From Dendrocalamus latiflorus (lineage: Eukaryota > Streptophyta > Magnoliopsida > Poales > Poaceae): a stretch of 64,000 nt of DNA. The notes under the pieces were generated by a model. The model did not search any database. It saw only the letters and a program-made list of their open reading frames with translations, and had not been told where the DNA came from. The position numbers were made by a program, and so were the translations under genes. The stretch covers positions 52,472,200 through 52,536,199 of the forward strand of contig CM029612.1 of NCBI GenBank assembly GCA_017311315.1, given 5' to 3'. Within the stretch, counting starts at the first letter, position 1. Each line of letters starts with the position of its first letter. Of the stretch, positions 21,004 to 32,359 are shown in pieces.

Positions 21004-23260
21004 TCATGGCAGTGCATCCTTCAGGCTCCTGGCATACTCTTCTAGCCTTCTCAACCCTTCTTTGGGACAAGCTGCTTCACCTAACTGTCTGACCATTGCA
21101 CTGCCAATAATCACTCCATCTGCACCCCACTCTGCAATCTGTGTCAATTAACAGTTGATGAAGGCAACAACTTAATTATCTGGTAAAGTTTTGCGATTAA
21201 ATTTTGTGGTGAATCTAGCTAGCTAGTTAGCTATCTACCTGTCTAACATGGTCAGGGGTCGATATGCCAAAGCCAACAGCAACAGCTTTGTCAGTGACCT
21301 GCAGACAGTGACAGAAGCTATGTGATTCACAGTATCATATAAGCATATAGGACATTAATGTTTACTATTTCCTGATAAACAAAGATGTTTTTCTTTCTTT
21401 TCTGCATACCTGCCTAATCTCCTGAAGAAGATCCTTGACACGAGGGTTCACGTTTGCGCGGGGACCTGTAACTCCATTGACGCTTACCTGCGCAATACGA
21501 TTAGGACAAGGAAATGCTATCAGGTCCTGGACTCCTGGTCACAAAGCCAATTAAACTTGCAAAATCAGTTAATTAGGGTTCTATCCATTGGCACTTACAA
21601 GATAAACAAACCCTTCTGAAGCTTTTGTGATTTCCTTCATCCTATCTGCTGGTGTAGATGGGGTTGTAAGCAGCACCTGCAGCCATTAATTCATACAGAA
21701 CAGAGCTTGTTAATGACTGGTACCACTATACTTGCTTTGTTTTAGCATTGTAATATAGAAATAGTAATAGGAAATGCTTAAAGAGCTATATATATATATC
21801 GTTGAAGTGGCCAACATACCAGCTCTAGGTTGTTCTTAATGGATTCATTCCTGAAATCATATGTCTCTCCATAAGGAAGATCAGGTACTATAAGACCTGG
21901 AACACATGTAACAATCTGTGAATTAGTAACTCCATTAATTGTATAAAAAAAGAATCTTGAAATGAAAAGACAGTATGCATGTGGATATACTGATATAGCT
22001 TCAGTTTAGCATTTAGAATATCAATTAGTTCTTGAAACTTAAAACTCAAATATCAGACTACATGATATATGCATATCATGCCGAATAAAATGCCCTTATC
22101 CACGTATTAATATTCTAGAACACGTACTCATCAGAGATATATTAATTAGGACAATAGGACAGAGCTTGGAGTTGGAGTGATGCATTAATAAATTAACCGT
22201 CCAGGATGCATTAAGATCCAGTCGATGATCTACCCAAGATAGAGTCCCGCAATAATATCCATTTAAAATGCAGAATGATGTACGTATAGGACAATATACA
22301 GTAGGCAAGATGATTAGATTATACATATAGGTAAACGTTAAAACGTACATGTCGAGCTTTTGTCTCAGCACACAGAGACGAATGAACTAACGGCGAATCC
22401 ATAGTAGTATTTTCATCGTGCATGTGCAAGTCAGATTAATTAGCCTAGTTTTTCTAGGGGAATGAATTAGCCTAGTTACCTTGCACACCGGCTTCTTTGA
22501 CTGCGGCCGTGACGCTCGCCACTCCTCGCCGCATGATGGGGCCGAAATACGAGAAGAGCACCACCGGGCAGGACAGCTCCGGCGTCACCTCCTTGAGCAT
22601 CGACATCACGCCGCCCGCCGTCGCGCCGCTCGCCAGGGCCCGCGCCGCGGAAGCCTGAAGAAGATATTAATCAACAAGTGCCCGCGGGATACCTCGACTT
22701 AAGCCAGCTCGCACGAGCGCGCGCAAGCGCGAAGCGCAGGTACGGGACGCGACCGATTGAGTGATCGCGCGTGTGTAGGTACGTACGTACCTGGATGACG
22801 GCGCCGTCGGCGTAGGGATCCGAGAACGGCATGCCGAGCTCGATGACGTCGGCTCCGCAGGCGTCGAGGAGCCTCAGCGCCTCCGCCGTCGTCTCCAGGT
22901 CGGGGTCGCCGGCGGTAATGTACGGGATGAACGCCGTCTGCATGTTCGCGCGCGCGCGCGCAATCAACAAAACTTTAGCATCGATCCTCACGTACGTCCA
23001 TGCTGCAGAAACACAAGCCTACGTTACGCTCGTACCTTGCCCTTCTCCCTGAGACTGGATAAGGTCTGCGACACCGACAGCCGGCCGCGCTTGCCGGCGG
23101 CGGCGGGCACGGGCGCCGCCTGATCGAGCGAGGCCGCCGCGGCGAGCGCCCTGACCTGCACACGCCTCCCCGCCGTCACCACTGCCCCCGCCGCGCGCCG
23201 CCTTGTAAAGGGCAGCGACGGCGCCGAGGAAGACGGGGACGCCTTGACCGCGTAAGCCAT
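21004..23260 (-). CDS. BX1: Indole-3-glycerol-phosphate lyase, BX1/IGL-like (gene B)
   Basis: The gene encodes 324 aa in 8 exons: 23,036-23,260; 22,791-22,937; 22,480-22,654; 21,820-21,896; 21,599-21,676; 21,410-21,487; 21,239-21,298; 21,004-21,138. All introns are GT-AG, and exons 2-8 have the same lengths as in gene A. The N-terminus (~60 residues, Ala/Arg/Ser-rich, no acidic residue before Asp46) fits a chloroplast leader. Catalytic Glu108 (VIELG) and Asp119 (PYADGA) are present. The usual Pro after the Asp-Gly is Ala, and Leu before the Ala is Tyr, as in lyases freed from the beta subunit. SVNGVTGPRANVNPR and the C-terminal KDALP agree with grass BX1/IGL. Product: free indole for benzoxazinoids or volatile release. 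BX1 and IGL cannot be separated without a tree, and no other benzoxazinoid gene is in the window. Confidence 0.93.
22945..22962. repeat. (CG)n tract in gene B intron 1
   Basis: A short CGCGCG run just 5' of exon 2 on the coding strand. A related mixed CG-rich stretch lies near 23,518. Confidence 0.5.
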
Positions 23261-23421
23261 GTATAGCTAGCCACGTACGGATGATGACACCGAACACGCA
23301 CGCACGCACGTATAACGCAACGTCGCTGTTCGACGATTGATTGATTAGAGCTCAAAACTTAGCTCCCAACTCCGACACGATGGGATGATGGCTAGGACGG
23401 ACGTGTTGGGTCTGGGTGCAT

Positions 23422-23429
23422 TCATATAG
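23422..23429 (-). promoter_or_regulatory. Possible TATA box of gene B
   Basis: CTATATGA on the minus strand, about 165 bp upstream of the start codon. Positional assignment only. Confidence 0.4.
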
Positions 23430-23639
23430 CAGCAGAAGATTGGAAGGAGCTTTACGGTGCTCGTGAATTGAGACGGATCCAATGGAAGCGTGCGTGTACA
23501 ACGTGTGTGATATTACACCGCGCGCGTGCGTGCGGGCGGGCGTGCATGATTTGCTCTTTTCTATCACGATTTTCTATCTTGTTAGTTTGACTGAAAATGC
23601 ATATAGCCGATGGAAGCTTCCATGGTATGATGGTGCTCA

Positions 23640-23885
23640 TTAGAGTTTATGCTTTTAGCTCATTAATTTTATTTTTTTAGTTTTTGTGTTATCTTTTCCC
23701 TCTTATTTACTTTGTATTATATGTGATGATATTATTTTTTATTTTTTAAAAAAATTTAATTACACTGAAAAAGTTATCAGCAGGTACAGTGAAAAAAGTT
23801 GATATAACTTTTTTTAATTTAATTATATAGAAAAAGCTATCAACAGGTACAGTAAAAAAGAGCTGCTACAGTAAAGGAAAAAACT
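23640..23885. mobile_element. Decayed family b-like MITE
   Basis: Very AT-rich, with repeated 'aagttatcagcaggtacag' / 'aagctatcaacaggtacag' blocks (about 23,770 and 23,832). Likely a rearranged MITE. No coding capacity. Confidence 0.4.
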
Positions 23886-23889
23886 AAAG

Positions 23890-24125
23890 GGTGTGTATAG
23901 GTATAACCCGGATGTTTTCTTCCCAACAATCATCCAAATTTCGGACCGTTGGATTAGAGATCCAACGGTCTCTTTTTTTGGAGGGGGGAGAATTTTTTTT
24001 TGAGGGGGTGTGAATTTTTTTTGGAGGGGGTGGGGAGAATTTGTGCCCCTTAGATCTCTAATCCAACGGTCACAAATCTGGATGATAGTTAGAAAGAAAA
24101 CATCCGAATGATGTTTATCAATACC
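23890..24125. mobile_element. Inverted-repeat element with ATCCAACGGTC arms
   Basis: The arms 'cggatgttttcttcccaac...attagagatccaacggtc' and the reverse copy at about 24,050-24,110 pair with each other, around a G-rich centre. Same family as the repeat split by the CACTA element at 17,357. Confidence 0.65.
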
Positions 24126-24129
24126 CAAA

Positions 24130-25060
24130 ACTAAAAGCGCAAATGAACACCTCTTGGACCGAAAAACGAGACGAGGAATCGAGAAAACCAACGAGCACAT
24201 GCGCGTTGTCTGAGACTTCTGTGTCCCGACCGACGACTGTGAAATAATGAGAACTCAGAAATACTGTTTTGCAAAAGAATCTGCAGCTGGTTCTTCTTCA
24301 TCCCTCCGTCCAAACGAAAAAGAATGAAAGTACTCTTACGTGCGTGGACGCTGTCGGTTGGTTAATCATCCGTCTCGTCTTCGCCGCCACCGTTAAACTC
24401 GCCGTTGAAACCTAGCTAAAATTTTCAGGTGAAGGTTTGAAAACTTCGATTCATAGTCATTTGTTTAGACCACAGATCAATCGGCCCTGCTTTTATAGAA
24501 ACCAAACAGAAATGGTAGCCAATTTTTCGTAGTGAAAGGTGAAATTTTTAGTTCAAATTTGAACTTTCGATTGGAAATCTAAAGCTTCTGGTCGAAACAT
24601 TGGACTTTCAACTGGAAATTTTAACATTTCAGTTAGAAATGTGAACTAGCTGAGAAACCAGAATTTCTGTTTGTAGGGGCAGGACGGCGACGAAGGTGCT
24701 CGGGGGTGGACGGACGACAGGGGGCACCAGCGTTGAGCGTTCGGTCACGAAACGAAGAATGCAGCAGGCGGCCGCCGAGTAGCAAACCCCGACATAAACA
24801 GAGAAGCAAACGGGTGTCACGGGTTTTGCAAATGCATTTTGATGCAGGGGTTTTTAGCATCTTTGAAAAGTATCAAGAGGTACTAGTACATTTCCACTAA
24901 AAAAGAGGTAACAATCAATTCTATCTGTTGATTTAAGGTCGATGTAACGGGGGAGAATAGACATTGCATAACTCTCATCAACACCATGGTTGTTACGGCA
25001 TCGTCTAGGTGTCGCGGCGGAGATAGGTGGATACCATGGACATTCGTCGTGAATTGGGAG
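24130..25060. other. Intergenic, no gene seen
   Basis: Repeated 'gaaattttnac'-type motifs at 24,530-24,650. No open frame with a recognisable domain on either strand. Confidence 0.4.
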
Positions 25061-25320
25061 AAGCGGGGCAAGGGTGGGGGTGGGGGGGGGGAGGCGGCTA
25101 GGAGGGGAGGAGGCACCAGGGAGGGGCGGGGGGAGGAGACGAGGTGGTAGGGGAGGAGGTGTCGGGGAGAGGAGAGGAAGCGAGGCGGTGTGGAGAGAAG
25201 GCATCGGGGAGGGGCGAGGCGGTGGGGGAAGAGGCGAGGCGCCAGGGAGAGGAGAGGAGGCGAGGCGGCGGGGGGAGGAGGTGATGGGGAGAGGAGAGAA
25301 GTGAGTGCGGGGGAGAGAGA
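25060..25320. repeat. G-rich purine tract
   Basis: About 260 bp, almost all G and A on the plus strand, with many GGGG runs and imperfect 'ggggaggggcgaggcgg' units. G-quadruplex formation is plausible. The Pro/Leu/Ser-rich minus-strand frames of up to 168 codons are products of composition. Confidence 0.8.
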
Positions 25321-25689
25321 GCACAGTCGGCAGATATTAATAGGAGTCACGTAGAGATATGTACGTGGGATTGGGATACATACCTGCATGTGCTAGGCGA
25401 CTTAACGTGGCTCGCCGTGGCGTCCATACGCCCCGTAGGCGCCGTGGTCGTCAACTATACCGTGACTCATGAGAGATGAAGATAATCATTGGGAATATAT
25501 CTTCATCCATCTAGGCACTTTGATAACAAGACTCATGAGAAAACTCGGTTTTACTTAACTTTAGCCTCTATGATCCACCTCTTAATTTGAGAGTTTTTGG
25601 TTAGGTTTCTTTGGTGATCTAACTTGCTGTGATATGTGAGAATACATCTAGACCCTTCTTAGTTATCATCTACCCACGAGCAAGTTGTA

Positions 25690-26190
25690 TTTATCGGATT
25701 TGGTTTTGACTTGGGTGTGGTGCACTTTTCCTTGAAACTAAAAATGGTCATAACTTTGTTCATAATTTTCATGATCGTTTGTTGAAATAGATTCACAATA
25801 ACCTAGAGTAGATCGCTGCCAATTTTCATGACATTTGGATCTTTAGACCAAAAGTTTCTTTGTTTTTTGCTTTGGAACTCAGGTTGTTTTCTCTGTTCAT
25901 CGAAGGGGCGGTAGTTCCACTAGTACCATAGCGGTCATACCGCACCGCAATAGTACCACAGTTTTTAGTCATGCCACACCGCGATAGTACCACAGTTTCT
26001 ACAGCGGTAGTAGCGTTTGTGCTGAATTTTTTAGAATTTTCATATGCTTGTTCTCTAGCTTTTGGGTTGGGTTTTCAATTTGATATTCATAACTTTGTAG
26101 CTATTGGAGTGAAGGATTGAGAATATTTAGGGGAAATTGTTAAGGCAACATTCATCCCCTCTGTTGCCATCTTTAGTCTTTCAGGTGCCT
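25690..26190. repeat. LTR-like remnant with CGGTAGTACC-type motifs
   Basis: Related to 430-720. Repeated 'ataccgcaccgcaatagtaccacag' type units at 25,935-26,015 lead into a tail shared with the first 0.7 kb of the window. No partner LTR. Confidence 0.5.
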
Positions 26191-26439
26191 TGCATTTTCA
26201 GCTGTTAGATCTCAGCGCAATGGACGGCTGTGAAACATTTGAAGGATGATAAAAAAAGCTCTTTGATGTAATTAGCGCACGGAACGAGGGAGATTCAAAT
26301 CAACACATATATTTAACATGCACAGGACAAATGGACAATATGAACTGACTTTATATGACAAAGCAGAAGTGCACTAGAATTTTTTAAATAATACAATTTT
26401 ATCAATATTACATAAATGTATCATTACTAAAAAATTACA

Positions 26440-26670
26440 TAAATAACCATCTATTGCCATTTGAAATGGCGACAATCTTACGTGGATCCCCGCCTAGTAA
26501 TCAGCAAATCTCTGTCGCTAAATGAATTGACAACAACACCTCTATCGCCAATTGAACCGACAACAAATTCATGTTGTCAATCCAATTGGCGACAAAGCTT
26601 CTGTCGTCAAGGTTTTGTCGTTATTTCAGTTGGTGACAGAAGTCTTGTCACCGTTTTTTTGTTTTAGTAG
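26440..26670. repeat. Cluster of TTGGCGACA-type repeats
   Basis: At least six direct and inverted copies of a 'tgtcgccaattgaa' / 'ttggcgacaa' motif. The stretch ends 'gttttttgttttagtag', whose complement is CACTA-like. This resembles one subterminal end of a CACTA transposon, but the other end is not found. Confidence 0.45.
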
Positions 26671-26979
26671 TTTTGAAATAATAGCTAAATGTTAAAGAGA
26701 TAATTTGTCTAGTGCACCTCAAGTGGCATTAATGATTTTTGTTTAAATAAACTATTTCAAGTCCGATATAACACTTCATAATGAAGGTACGAATTACACG
26801 ATGCATATGGTTTGGTTAAATGCATATATTTGCCTCACTACTTCTAAAATACAAATAGCAATATGCAGGAGCAATCAACTTGAACTACATCTAAGATACA
26901 TATGCACTTTTTAGAATTGAAAACACTGTGGCTGGAAAAAAAAGGCAAGCTTACGATCATACATGCTATGCATCAAGGT

Positions 26980-27312
26980 CTATCGGTGTCTTTCCCTTGT
27001 CTCCCCTGTAGGCACGGGCTTTGGCTTCCTCCATTGATCCTCGTACACAAAAATCCAATACTGGTCTTCCCAGTTCACAGGCTTGTACGAGTCCAAAATA
27101 AATTCATGTTCAGGAGGGGCCATCGGCACATTGCCCTTGTCTTCCCCCTTCCCAGCCTTTCCCTTGTCCTCTGGGGTGTAAGGTTTCCAATGGGTAAAAT
27201 TTTGAGCTCCACTGTGTAGTTCAGCATGTATTTTTATTGGATGAATGTAATGTTGTACTTCTCCGTGTCGTTGATCTATTGTAAGAAGTACCAACACTCC
27301 AACTGCTACCAT
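26980..27312 (-). CDS. Unidentified 110-codon open frame
   Basis: I do not recognise this. The frame has unusually balanced composition for this window: a hydrophobic start (VAVGVLVLLT), then a charged middle (PEDKGKAGKGEDKG) and an aromatic-rich end (VNWEDQYWIFVYEDQW). It may be a captured or decayed exon. No splice context or neighbour supports it as a gene, and chance is possible. Confidence 0.2.
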   Translation of the reverse strand: MVAVGVLVLLTIDQRHGEVQHYIHPIKIHAELHSGAQNFTHWKPYTPEDKGKAGKGEDKGNVPMAPPEHEFILDSYKPVNWEDQYWIFVYEDQWRKPKPVPTGETRERHR

Positions 27313-27319
27313 TATGCAT

Positions 27320-27755
27320 GAAAAAAATTAGTAATATGTAAAATGTAACATGCAATGTGAAATATCAACATTTTGAGCCTCGTATCCATACACATCTTGA
27401 TGTAGAAAAGCATATCCAACATGACAGTTAGAAAAAATGACCTTATTCTAAAAGTAAACATCATGTAGAGCAATAAATTAACTAAACTGACTTTTGCACC
27501 TGTCTACGTGGTATCGAAGAAATGGATTAATTCATACAGTAACAACTCCTTATCAACTCCAACTATTATGTAAGAAAAAGGTCAGATATCTGGATAGGCT
27601 CGCAAGAATTTCACTACGCGTTGTGTAAACTCTGAGATAAAACATGTCAAACTTTGATAGCATCAATGATGTGATGTAGTCCAACAACTATTATCATATT
27701 ATTTACAATATGAAATCCACGTAAAAAAACAATGATCCCATAGGCAAACCAATCT
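27320..27755. other. Intergenic, no gene seen
   Basis: AT-rich without a recognisable frame or repeat. Confidence 0.4.
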
Positions 27756-27760
27756 ACGGC

Positions 27761-28002
27761 CCTGTTCGGTAGGGCACAAGCCGGCCGGCTTTTGACAGTC
27801 GCTACAGTACCTAACTTTTAAACGGAGTATTTTCTCAAGACGGTGTCTACAAGTTAAACGTAGTACACGTTAAAAACCCAATATATGTACCAGCCAAAAT
27901 CGCAAGTGAGTATCGATCTCTCTGTAATCTGTACCGTAAATAGCCAAAATTCAAAAAATTCAACCAAAAACCATAAGCCGCAGCAAAAAAGAACAGGCCC
28001 TA
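27761..28002. mobile_element. MITE copy (family a)
   Basis: Begins 'ggccctgttcggtagggca' and ends 'aaaaagaacaggcccta'. The interior has the 'tttaaacggagtattttctc' block in reverse orientation relative to 3,678-3,921. Confidence 0.7.
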
Positions 28003-28339
28003 CACACCATGATGCAGAATGTGAGAAGTCATATCATCTTGCTGTCCTCTATACTAAACATGCATGCTAGACATCATGATCGATCTCCACCCCTATAATC
28101 CACCAGTTAAAATTATCCTACGTCAACCCAACAATTACCTGCTCCACAGTCATAACCTTAACTACGTCCACACCACAATATGCACCCAGAAATACACCAT
28201 CCTAAAAACGTGCGCACCAGATTAACTCTCCTCTATTCTCTCTCCTTACTCAACCATATCCGACGGTCATCCTTCAATGGATCTGCAGTACCTCTCCCGC
28301 CTGACGCTCGCGACTTGCATGCTCGATCGTCTCCTGCTT

Positions 28340-28815
28340 CCAGACTCGCGGATCGGATCGTCTCCTCCCCCGCCTCCCCCGAAGTCCGCCGCCTCCCCCG
28401 CCTCCCCGAAGGCCCCGCCTCCCCCGCCTCCCCCGCCTCCCGGCCGCCGCCTCCGTCGCCTCCCCGAAGGCCCCGCCTCCCCCGCCTCCCGGCCGCCGCC
28501 TCCCCCGCCTCCCCCGAAGTCCGCCGCCTCCGTCGCCTCCCCGAAGGCCCCGCCTCCCCCGCCTCCCGGCCGCCGCCTCCGTCGCCTCCCCGAAGGCCCC
28601 GCCTCCCGGCCGCCGCCTCCCCCGCCTCCCCCGAAGGCCGCCGCCTCCGTCGCCTCCCCCGAAGGCCGCCGCGGCGGATCGTCTCCTGGGTAGACCCGCG
28701 GATCGTCTCCTCGTCTCCTGGATAGGCCGCCGCCTCCCCCGAAGGCCGCCGCCTCCGCTGCCTCCCCCGAAGGCCGCCGCCTCCGCCAAATCAACCGAAG
28801 GCCGCCGCCTCCCCC
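28340..28815. repeat. C-rich minisatellite on CCTCCCCCGAAGGCCGCCG
   Basis: Around 20 imperfect units of a CCTCCCCCG(AAGG)CCGCCG theme, grouped into longer ~60-bp super-units. Long frames on both strands (138-196 codons) come from composition and disagree with each other. They are not called genes. Confidence 0.85.
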
Positions 28816-28899
28816 GAAGCTTGTAAACTGTAAGCAGTAACAACACCATGATGCACAATTTCATTATCTATATCATTATATTTTCTTACGGTACAGCTA

Positions 28900-29640
28900 A
28901 ACCATCAACATAAACATCTGAATGAATCAAAGTTGCTGTCATAAACATCATAATTTTTAGTCCTACTGCATCTTTTCACAATAATTTGAGTTGTCCAAGT
29001 TTCATCAATCCTATCTAATATGTCCAACAATGCCTCTGAACAACCAACCACAGAAAAAAATTTGCATCTGAGTGGTGCCTTTGATTTCCAAATATGCTTG
29101 CCGAAATCAAACCTGACTACTCCATGAAAGAAGACCATTTCCAAATTATATGTTGTCTTGTATCCCTTCCTGCAGATGGACTTGTGTCAACCGATTCCAA
29201 ATCATCAAGTACTCATTCAGAGCCGTTACTAACAAACGACCCTGAATATTGCTGATCCATGCTCCATCAGTTAAAGCCTCCTTCACCAGCCGTCGCTGCC
29301 TTGACTTCTTGCCCACCATTTGCTACAAGGTGGGCGCAATAGCCTTGATAGAATCACCACCCAACCATCTATCAGTCCATAACAGAGCCGACCTCCCATC
29401 TCTCAATTCAGTCTTTAAAGAAACATCAAACATTGCTTGGACTGCCTTCTCCTGATGTACCATGAACATGGACCACATCCTGGTACTGTTAGTTCTCTTG
29501 AGCCATAACGATTTCATTTTTAGTGCATAACTCATAATTTGGAAAACTTCTCCATTTATCTATTGCCTTCAACACCCATTTAGGCAAATCTAAAGCAAAC
29601 ATTTGATACTGGTATAGTTGATAACACAGACTTTACCACC
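28900..29640 (-). pseudogene. LINE 3' fragment (end of reverse transcriptase region and zf-RVT)
   Basis: Read on the minus strand from 29,535, the fragment has LKTELRDGRSALLWTDRWLG, then, after a frame change, KEALTDGAWISNIQGRLLV and NEYLMIWNRL, then FGKHIWKSKAPLRCKFF (about 29,100-29,040). That is the usual order in plant L1-type LINEs just before and within the zinc-binding domain. There are frameshifts, and the catalytic reverse transcriptase domain is missing. Confidence 0.85.
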
Positions 29641-29642
29641 AC

Positions 29643-29885
29643 CAGGGGCGGATCCAAAGAGGATCCAGTGAGGGCACAGGCCGCCACTCAATTCGCAGAA
29701 GTCCAGGTATATAGCCCAAGATTTAATGCTAGTGCCCCCACTCAGCCCAACTAAAAGACCCTCACTCATCTGTGATTTATCAAATTGATGAAGGAAGCCT
29801 TCATTTTGCCCTCTACTAAAAGGCCCAAATATACTTGGCTTTGTGGGTGTGCCCCCTCTCAGATTTTATCCTGGACCCGCCCCTG
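29643..29885. mobile_element. hAT-type MITE, 243 bp
   Basis: The ends CAGGGGCGGATCC and GGACCCGCCCCTG are inverted repeats. A perfect 8-bp target duplication, ACCACCAC, lies at 29,635-29,642 and 29,886-29,893. Same superfamily as 1,080-1,235 and 11,207-11,365. No coding capacity. Confidence 0.92.
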
Positions 29886-30235
29886 ACCACCACCGTTCTA
29901 CCCCCCTGAAGAAAGTAAAGATCTTTTCCATTTCGGCAATTGACAATTGAAGTTTTCAGCCGCCACCTACAGATCTTCCTCTGTACAACAAATTGGTGTA
30001 GCTTATAATTGTGGACGAGTGTGGTGGTTTTAGATTTATATATTCAAGGATCACCTATTCTCACAAACTGTGTGTCCAGAGAGTGGAATAACATGTGCCA
30101 CTTTCAGATATCCATTTTAAAATATTCTAAACATTAATTTGGCTATTAACAACTATTGTTGTCTTATGTTCCATACATGTAGATTGAATTGATTCAGTTT
30201 TAGTAACTGATTTTCCTTTACTTATTGAATGAGAG

Positions 30236-30378
30236 TTTGAGGACTGCATATTTGAGTGGCTTTACTGGCGCCAAGCCCGTGAACCTTTCAGTGTTGAAAC
30301 TCTCAGGTACATAAAGTCGCTTGATGCCGAAGAGGATATCAAGCTGCTCAAGTTCCATGGTTGGGAATTGCCATGTCA
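30236..30378 (+). pseudogene. Unidentified captured exon-like fragment
   Basis: An open stretch of about 45 codons reads FEDCIFEWLYWRQAREPFS and continues ETLRYIKSL...LLKFHGWELP. Its composition is that of a real globular protein, unlike the surrounding DNA. I do not recognise the family. It is on the same strand as the other captured pieces. Confidence 0.5.
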
Positions 30379-31267
30379 AAGAGTCTCTTGTGTTTTTATA
30401 CTAAATAGTACAACATTAATATTTGTATGGATGTTTCGAGACTGGAGCTATGCCATAAGATGCTTAGATCCTGTCTTTTATCTGTATATACTATCAACTT
30501 CATTGTGGGGAACGGGGCTTGAATCCAAATATTCGAGAAAATTCCCTGGTATACTATCAACTTGAGTAATTGCCGTAGTATACTGGTATTTGATTTGTTT
30601 TTAAATACTCTGTCCCTAATCCTTTTGCTATGACGCACGTAAAGCACAGCCATGCTTGTGCATGCGAGTGTTTAGGTAATGATTTGCTTTTGTTCACCCC
30701 TTAGGAAACATCATGATGGAGTACCTATTGTGGCTGCACTTCTCACTTTACTGATTAGAAACTTTTGTCAAGAAACTACAAACCCTTAAAAAAATGGAGT
30801 TCTATAAAACATAAGCAAGTGTGCATGCACGATTCTTCATTGTTGTTACAGGGAGAATCATTTATTATTTGGCTAAACTGTAGGTTCAAGGAGTCAATCA
30901 AAAGAGTTGTGAACCTTATGGTATTACATACTTTAGAACACCCATTTACTTCCCATTACCAATCACATATTTTCGCCCATATGCCTAGCTTTCTCATTTT
31001 TTTTTCAGAATCTCAACATGAATCCTAAATGTGACCCTTTTACTATTATTTAGCCACCCACTGCCCTCATTTCTCCTATTCCATCTACCTCATCTGTCTA
31101 TTCCCTTCACAGCAAGATGCATATGACTGTGTTTCATATTGAAAAAATTGTCTTATGAGTTATGACTCTAAATCTCTGGTTAGTTTGAGTTATGGGTTTG
31201 GATCGGTGTTTTTTTTGCATGTGTCTGCTGTTCTAATTATTTCTGGAATGTGTTGGGTCGCATGTAG

Positions 31268-31317
31268 GAACACGCAGCCGAGGTTCCAGTTCATTGTCAT
31301 GAACAGGCGCAACACTG
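31268..31317 (+). pseudogene. DCP1: Captured DCP1 (mRNA-decapping enzyme) exon fragment
   Basis: A 50-bp stretch bounded by AG and GT splice dinucleotides encodes RNTQPRFQFIVMNRRNT. This is the highly conserved motif of the EVH1-like domain in the decapping subunit DCP1. Only this exon is recognisable, so it cannot give a DCP1 protein. It lies in the 5' part of the Helitron between the other captured pieces. Confidence 0.8.
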
Positions 31318-32039
31318 GTACGTGCATCTCTGATCTACCCAGATGAACTCATCTGCTCGGTGTTGGTTTAGATATTGCCCTGATAGAACTGAGCTGTGGT
31401 ACACTGGGACCTTACGTTCTTCTGAAGCAAATAGGAATATAAGATATATATCACAATGGAACATTCTTTTTGGGTCTTGCTAAATGTAGATAGTCCTAAA
31501 TCTTAAGATTAATTTATGCTGATGTAGATTAGATAAAGTAATGCAGCAGTTACAGGGGGGAACACGAGGTTACGGTACATCGAGATCTTCAAACTTCCAA
31601 CATATGTTTTTCAACATTTCGTTTGATGTGATATAGAACTCCTAATTGGTTGTTTAACCAATCTTAACATCTGCGACTAACTCATGCAAAGAGGAACGAC
31701 AGTAAACTTTGAGGGATAACAGTGATCAATTTCCTATCTTACTGCTTGCATGCTTTCCGCTACCTGTTTATTGTGATTTGAGCAGCCAAGAACCAGGGAG
31801 GTGCTTCTATGCATCACTACTTTGAATGACTGTGTAGCCAACCATAGGTCTTTTGTAGTGTCATATCAGGGATCAGAGACAATCCTACAATGCTGATGAT
31901 CTTGGGATAGCTTTATGCCTGCTTACAAGTCTGGCAGGGCATGGAGCAATAATTCTTAGTGGATACATTGGAGAAAACAATAAACTTTTAAATTGTGTTC
32001 ATGTCTTCATAATCCAAATGTAACATTAAATGCTATGTA

Positions 32040-32300
32040 GTTGGGCTTGTGAACCCAAATATATGCTGTTTCCATAATTACATAGGGTGAAATTTTGCTT
32101 TGCATTCAGGATTCAAGTATAAGAAAAAACATAAATTGCTGTCTGAAATTGTGGCTTATGAACCCAGATGTATGCCGTTCCTGTACATAGGGCAAACTTT
32201 TTCGTTATATACAGGTACAGGATCCATGTATAAGACCTGGCATAAATCGTTGTTTAGATGTGGGGCTTATGAATCTGCTGATATTTGTGTATGGAAGAAT
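32040..32300. repeat. Local ~125-bp tandem duplication inside the Helitron
   Basis: A unit on the theme 'gcttatgaacccagatgtatgccg' with 'acatagggcaaa' recurs about three times with divergence. Confidence 0.5.
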
Positions 32301-32359
32301 TACATATGCACTTGACTTTTTGCTTAAAAAATGCTTACTACAGCTCTTGTTGATTGCAG

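Noticed and set aside
24854..25389. Pro/Leu-rich minus frames of 156 and 168 codons
   Set aside because: Purine tract on the plus strand; composition only.
28180..28864. Several 138-196 codon frames on both strands
   Set aside because: GC-rich minisatellite lacks stop codons in most frames; the frames contradict one another.
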